From assembly GCA_009731375.1 (NCBI GenBank), contig BJOX01000021.1, positions 494,893 to 558,892 of the forward strand: a DNA stretch of 64,000 bases, written 5' to 3'. The notes under the pieces were generated by a model. The model was not told the origin of the DNA. It saw only the letters and a program-made list of their open reading frames with translations, and ran no database searches. The position numbers were made by a program, and so were the translations under genes. Below, piece after piece: positions 62,483 through 64,000 of the stretch. Each line of letters begins with the position of its first letter. Within the stretch, counting starts at the first letter, position 1. This DNA is from Paulinella micropora. Lineage: Eukaryota; Cercozoa; Imbricatea; Euglyphida.

Positions 62483-63283
62483 TTAAGAATCCTGCAAGCC
62501 ACAGCCGTCGGACCCTACATCGTCACCGTTGACCGGTCTGCATACAACAGACCACTTTAGCACGCCGAGGTCCACCCAATGCGGCGCAACGTCCCCATAA
62601 CCGCCGAGAGTTTTATGGCTAGGCTTGAGGTAGTTGCCGTTTGGGACCTGCGGCCAGCTGGAGAGAATGCTATAACGAACGCAGAGGCGAACCCGGTCGT
62701 CGATACCTACCTCAAGCTTGTTTTGGCTTATTAAAGAGGGTGTGTAATTGATTTCGAACATCAACGGAAAAAAAGTTCCGCCAGGAAACGGGTACGTGAA
62801 GGCCTTTGTGGGCCGCCAGTCTGCAGGCAACCGCAGCAAGGTGCACCACGCCTCCATTATAGTCTCGTTCTTATCTGTTTTACTGTCTGGAGGAAGGGTC
62901 GTGGCATCTTCGAAGCGCAGCCGGTCTTCGCCGAAGACGATGACGTGGCCCTCTAGCATGCAAAAGGAGCCCAGTCTGTGGACCGTCGCTGTGCCGCTAT
63001 GGCCCAAGCGGGCCAGATCGGCCGCTTCGATGGTCAGCTGGCGCGGCAAAGACTGTGCCAGCACTTTGGCCAAAGCCCCAATCCGACTAGCCAGCCGAGA
63101 GGTTTCGAAGCGCAGCGCCGCCAGCTCCTGGTCGCGCTCATCATTACATAGCACCAGCTCCAGCCGCATTCCAGGGGCCAAGATGGCACTGTTGTCCGCG
63201 GAGACGCGCAGTGCGCCTCCGCGTTCCGCCTTGATTGCGCGGTAGACCTCTACTGCACTCAGGGCCTCACCTGCCGAGCTGGG
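62483..63283 (-). CDS. Unknown protein, 5' end replaced by a minisatellite
   Basis: The frame is clearly coding from the array edge: GEALSAVEVYRAIKAERGGA, LRVSADNSAILAPGMRLELV, then a helical stretch, LGHSGTATVHRLGSFCMLEG, FTYPFPGGTFFPLMFEINYT and LQDS at the end. No ATG is found before the array, and the frame continues into CCCCGGGGG repeats, so the N-terminus is missing. The C-terminal half resembles virion or fibre proteins with beta structure, but no family is recognised. A deleted copy is at 58380-58490. Confidence 0.6.
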   Translation of the reverse strand, partial: PSSAGEALSAVEVYRAIKAERGGALRVSADNSAILAPGMRLELVLCNDERDQELAALRFETSRLASRIGALAKVLAQSLPRQLTIEAADLARLGHSGTATVHRLGSFCMLEGHVIVFGEDRLRFEDATTLPPDSKTDKNETIMEAWCTLLRLPADWRPTKAFTYPFPGGTFFPLMFEINYTPSLISQNKLEVGIDDRVRLCVRYSILSSWPQVPNGNYLKPSHKTLGGYGDVAPHWVDLGVLKWSVVCRPVNGDDVGSDGCGLQDS

Positions 63284-63284
63284 C

Positions 63285-63835
63285 GGGGGAAAGAAAATCC
63301 CCGGGGGAAAAGAAAGTCTCCGGGGGAAAGAAAATCCCCGGGGGAAAAAACTCCCCGGGGGGAAGCAAGGTCCCTGGGTGAAAAACTCCCCCGGGGGAAA
63401 GAAAATCCCCGGGGGAAAAAACCCCCCCCCGGGGGGGGGGGAGCCCCCCCCGGGTGGAATCCCCCGAAAGAAAGCAAGGTCTGGGGGAAAAACTCCCCCG
63501 GGGGGTTTTTCCCCCGAGGGAAGGAAATCCCCAGGGGGGAAAAACTCCCCCGGGGGGAGGAAAATCCCCGGGGGGAAAAACTCCCTCGAGGGGGAAGCAA
63601 AGTCCCCGGGGGAAAGAAAACCCCCGGGGGAAAAAACTCCCCCGGGGAAAAGAAAGTCCCCGGGGGGAAAAACTCCCCCCGGGGGAAGGAAAGTCCCCGG
63701 GGGGAGGAAAATCCCCGGGGGGAAGCAAGGTCCCTGGGTGAAAAACTCCCCCGGGGGAAAGCAAAGTCCCCGGGGGAAAAACTCCCTCGGGGGAAGGAAA
63801 TCCCCGGGGGAATGAATGTCCCCGGGGGGGGGGGG
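63285..63835. repeat. CCCCGGGGG minisatellite array 3
   Basis: About 25 units like arrays 1 and 2, abutting the coding sequence of 62483-63283 on one side and an N gap on the other. The last units follow the same order as at the end of array 2. Confidence 0.95.
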
Positions 63836-64000
63836 NNNNNNNNNNNNNNNNNNNNNNNNNNNNNNNNNNNNNNNNNNNNNNNNNNNNNNNNNNNNNNNNN
63901 NNNNNNNNNNNNNNNNNNNNNNNNNNNNNNNNNNNNNNNNNNNNNNNNNNNNNNNNNNNNNNNNNNNNNNNNNNNNNNNNNNNNNNNNNNNNNNNNNNNN
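63836..64000. other. Assembly gap to the window end
   Basis: 165 N after a G run that ends minisatellite array 3. Confidence 0.95.

Overview
The window looks like part of a large, GC-rich double-stranded DNA virus of a protist, or a copy of one integrated in its host. The strongest clue is a long, apparently intron-free terminase ATPase-nuclease (8519-10597). Its Walker A motif CPRRWGKS, Walker B LILIDEAAF and RuvC/RNase H-like nuclease Asp/Glu/Asp set are of the herpesvirus / tailed-phage (Duplodnaviria) kind, which among protist viruses points to the mirusviruses. Genes are compact, sit on both strands and mostly lack visible introns. They often end at AT-rich TTTAATTAAA-like signals, and some start just after TATA-like boxes. 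No capsid, portal or polymerase gene was recognised here, so the lineage call rests on one gene. The host (a unicellular eukaryote) is inferred.

Layout. 1-3.5 kb: the tail of a Fanzor-type RNA-guided nuclease gene and a broken NHL-repeat gene. 3.5-8.1 kb: four genes on the minus strand (Cys-rich protein, ankyrin protein, WWE-PARP mono-ADP-ribosyltransferase, Cys/His coiled-coil protein). 8.5-12.8 kb: terminase and an acidic/basic low-complexity protein. 13-15.7 kb: an intact Fanzor with its right end. 15.7-23.1 kb: a frameshifted BRO-like gene, a transglutaminase-like protein, a prenylatable Rab-like GTPase and a large multi-pass membrane protein. 23.4-34 kb: tandem paralogues, a kinase-derived protein, a membrane protein, a second ankyrin protein and unknown genes. 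34-39.3 kb: a nine-finger C2H2 protein fused to a nuclease-like domain, a gene with a RuvC-like IDPG motif, and small membrane proteins. 39.4-41.1 kb: a shredded Fanzor copy. 42-54 kb: a kinase-like gene broken by frameshifts, a Sel1 protein, a tRNA-Lys and a family of BRO-N-like genes, two of them with HNH nuclease ends. 54-64 kb: mostly decayed gene fragments between G/C palindromes, CCCCGGGGG minisatellites and long direct repeats, with one alpha/beta-hydrolase gene.

The most unusual feature is a dispersed double-hairpin cassette of about 50-70 bp: a GCCCGC/GCGGGC hairpin, a short G-rich spacer, then a GGGGGGC/GCCCCCC hairpin. It occurs well over a dozen times. Where a damaged gene can be compared with an intact copy (the Fanzor copies), the cassette has replaced about 100-170 bp of gene sequence rather than simply inserting. 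In at least two genes it is read through in frame.

Functionally, the recognisable genes combine packaging (terminase), host interaction (PARP, Rab, ankyrin, Sel1, kinase-like, hydrolase, secreted or membrane proteins) and selfish or nuclease elements (Fanzor, HNH, zinc-finger nuclease-like). The assembly has about twenty N gaps, nearly all at G/C homopolymers, and several frameshifts lie in homopolymers. Some 'broken' genes may therefore be sequencing errors.
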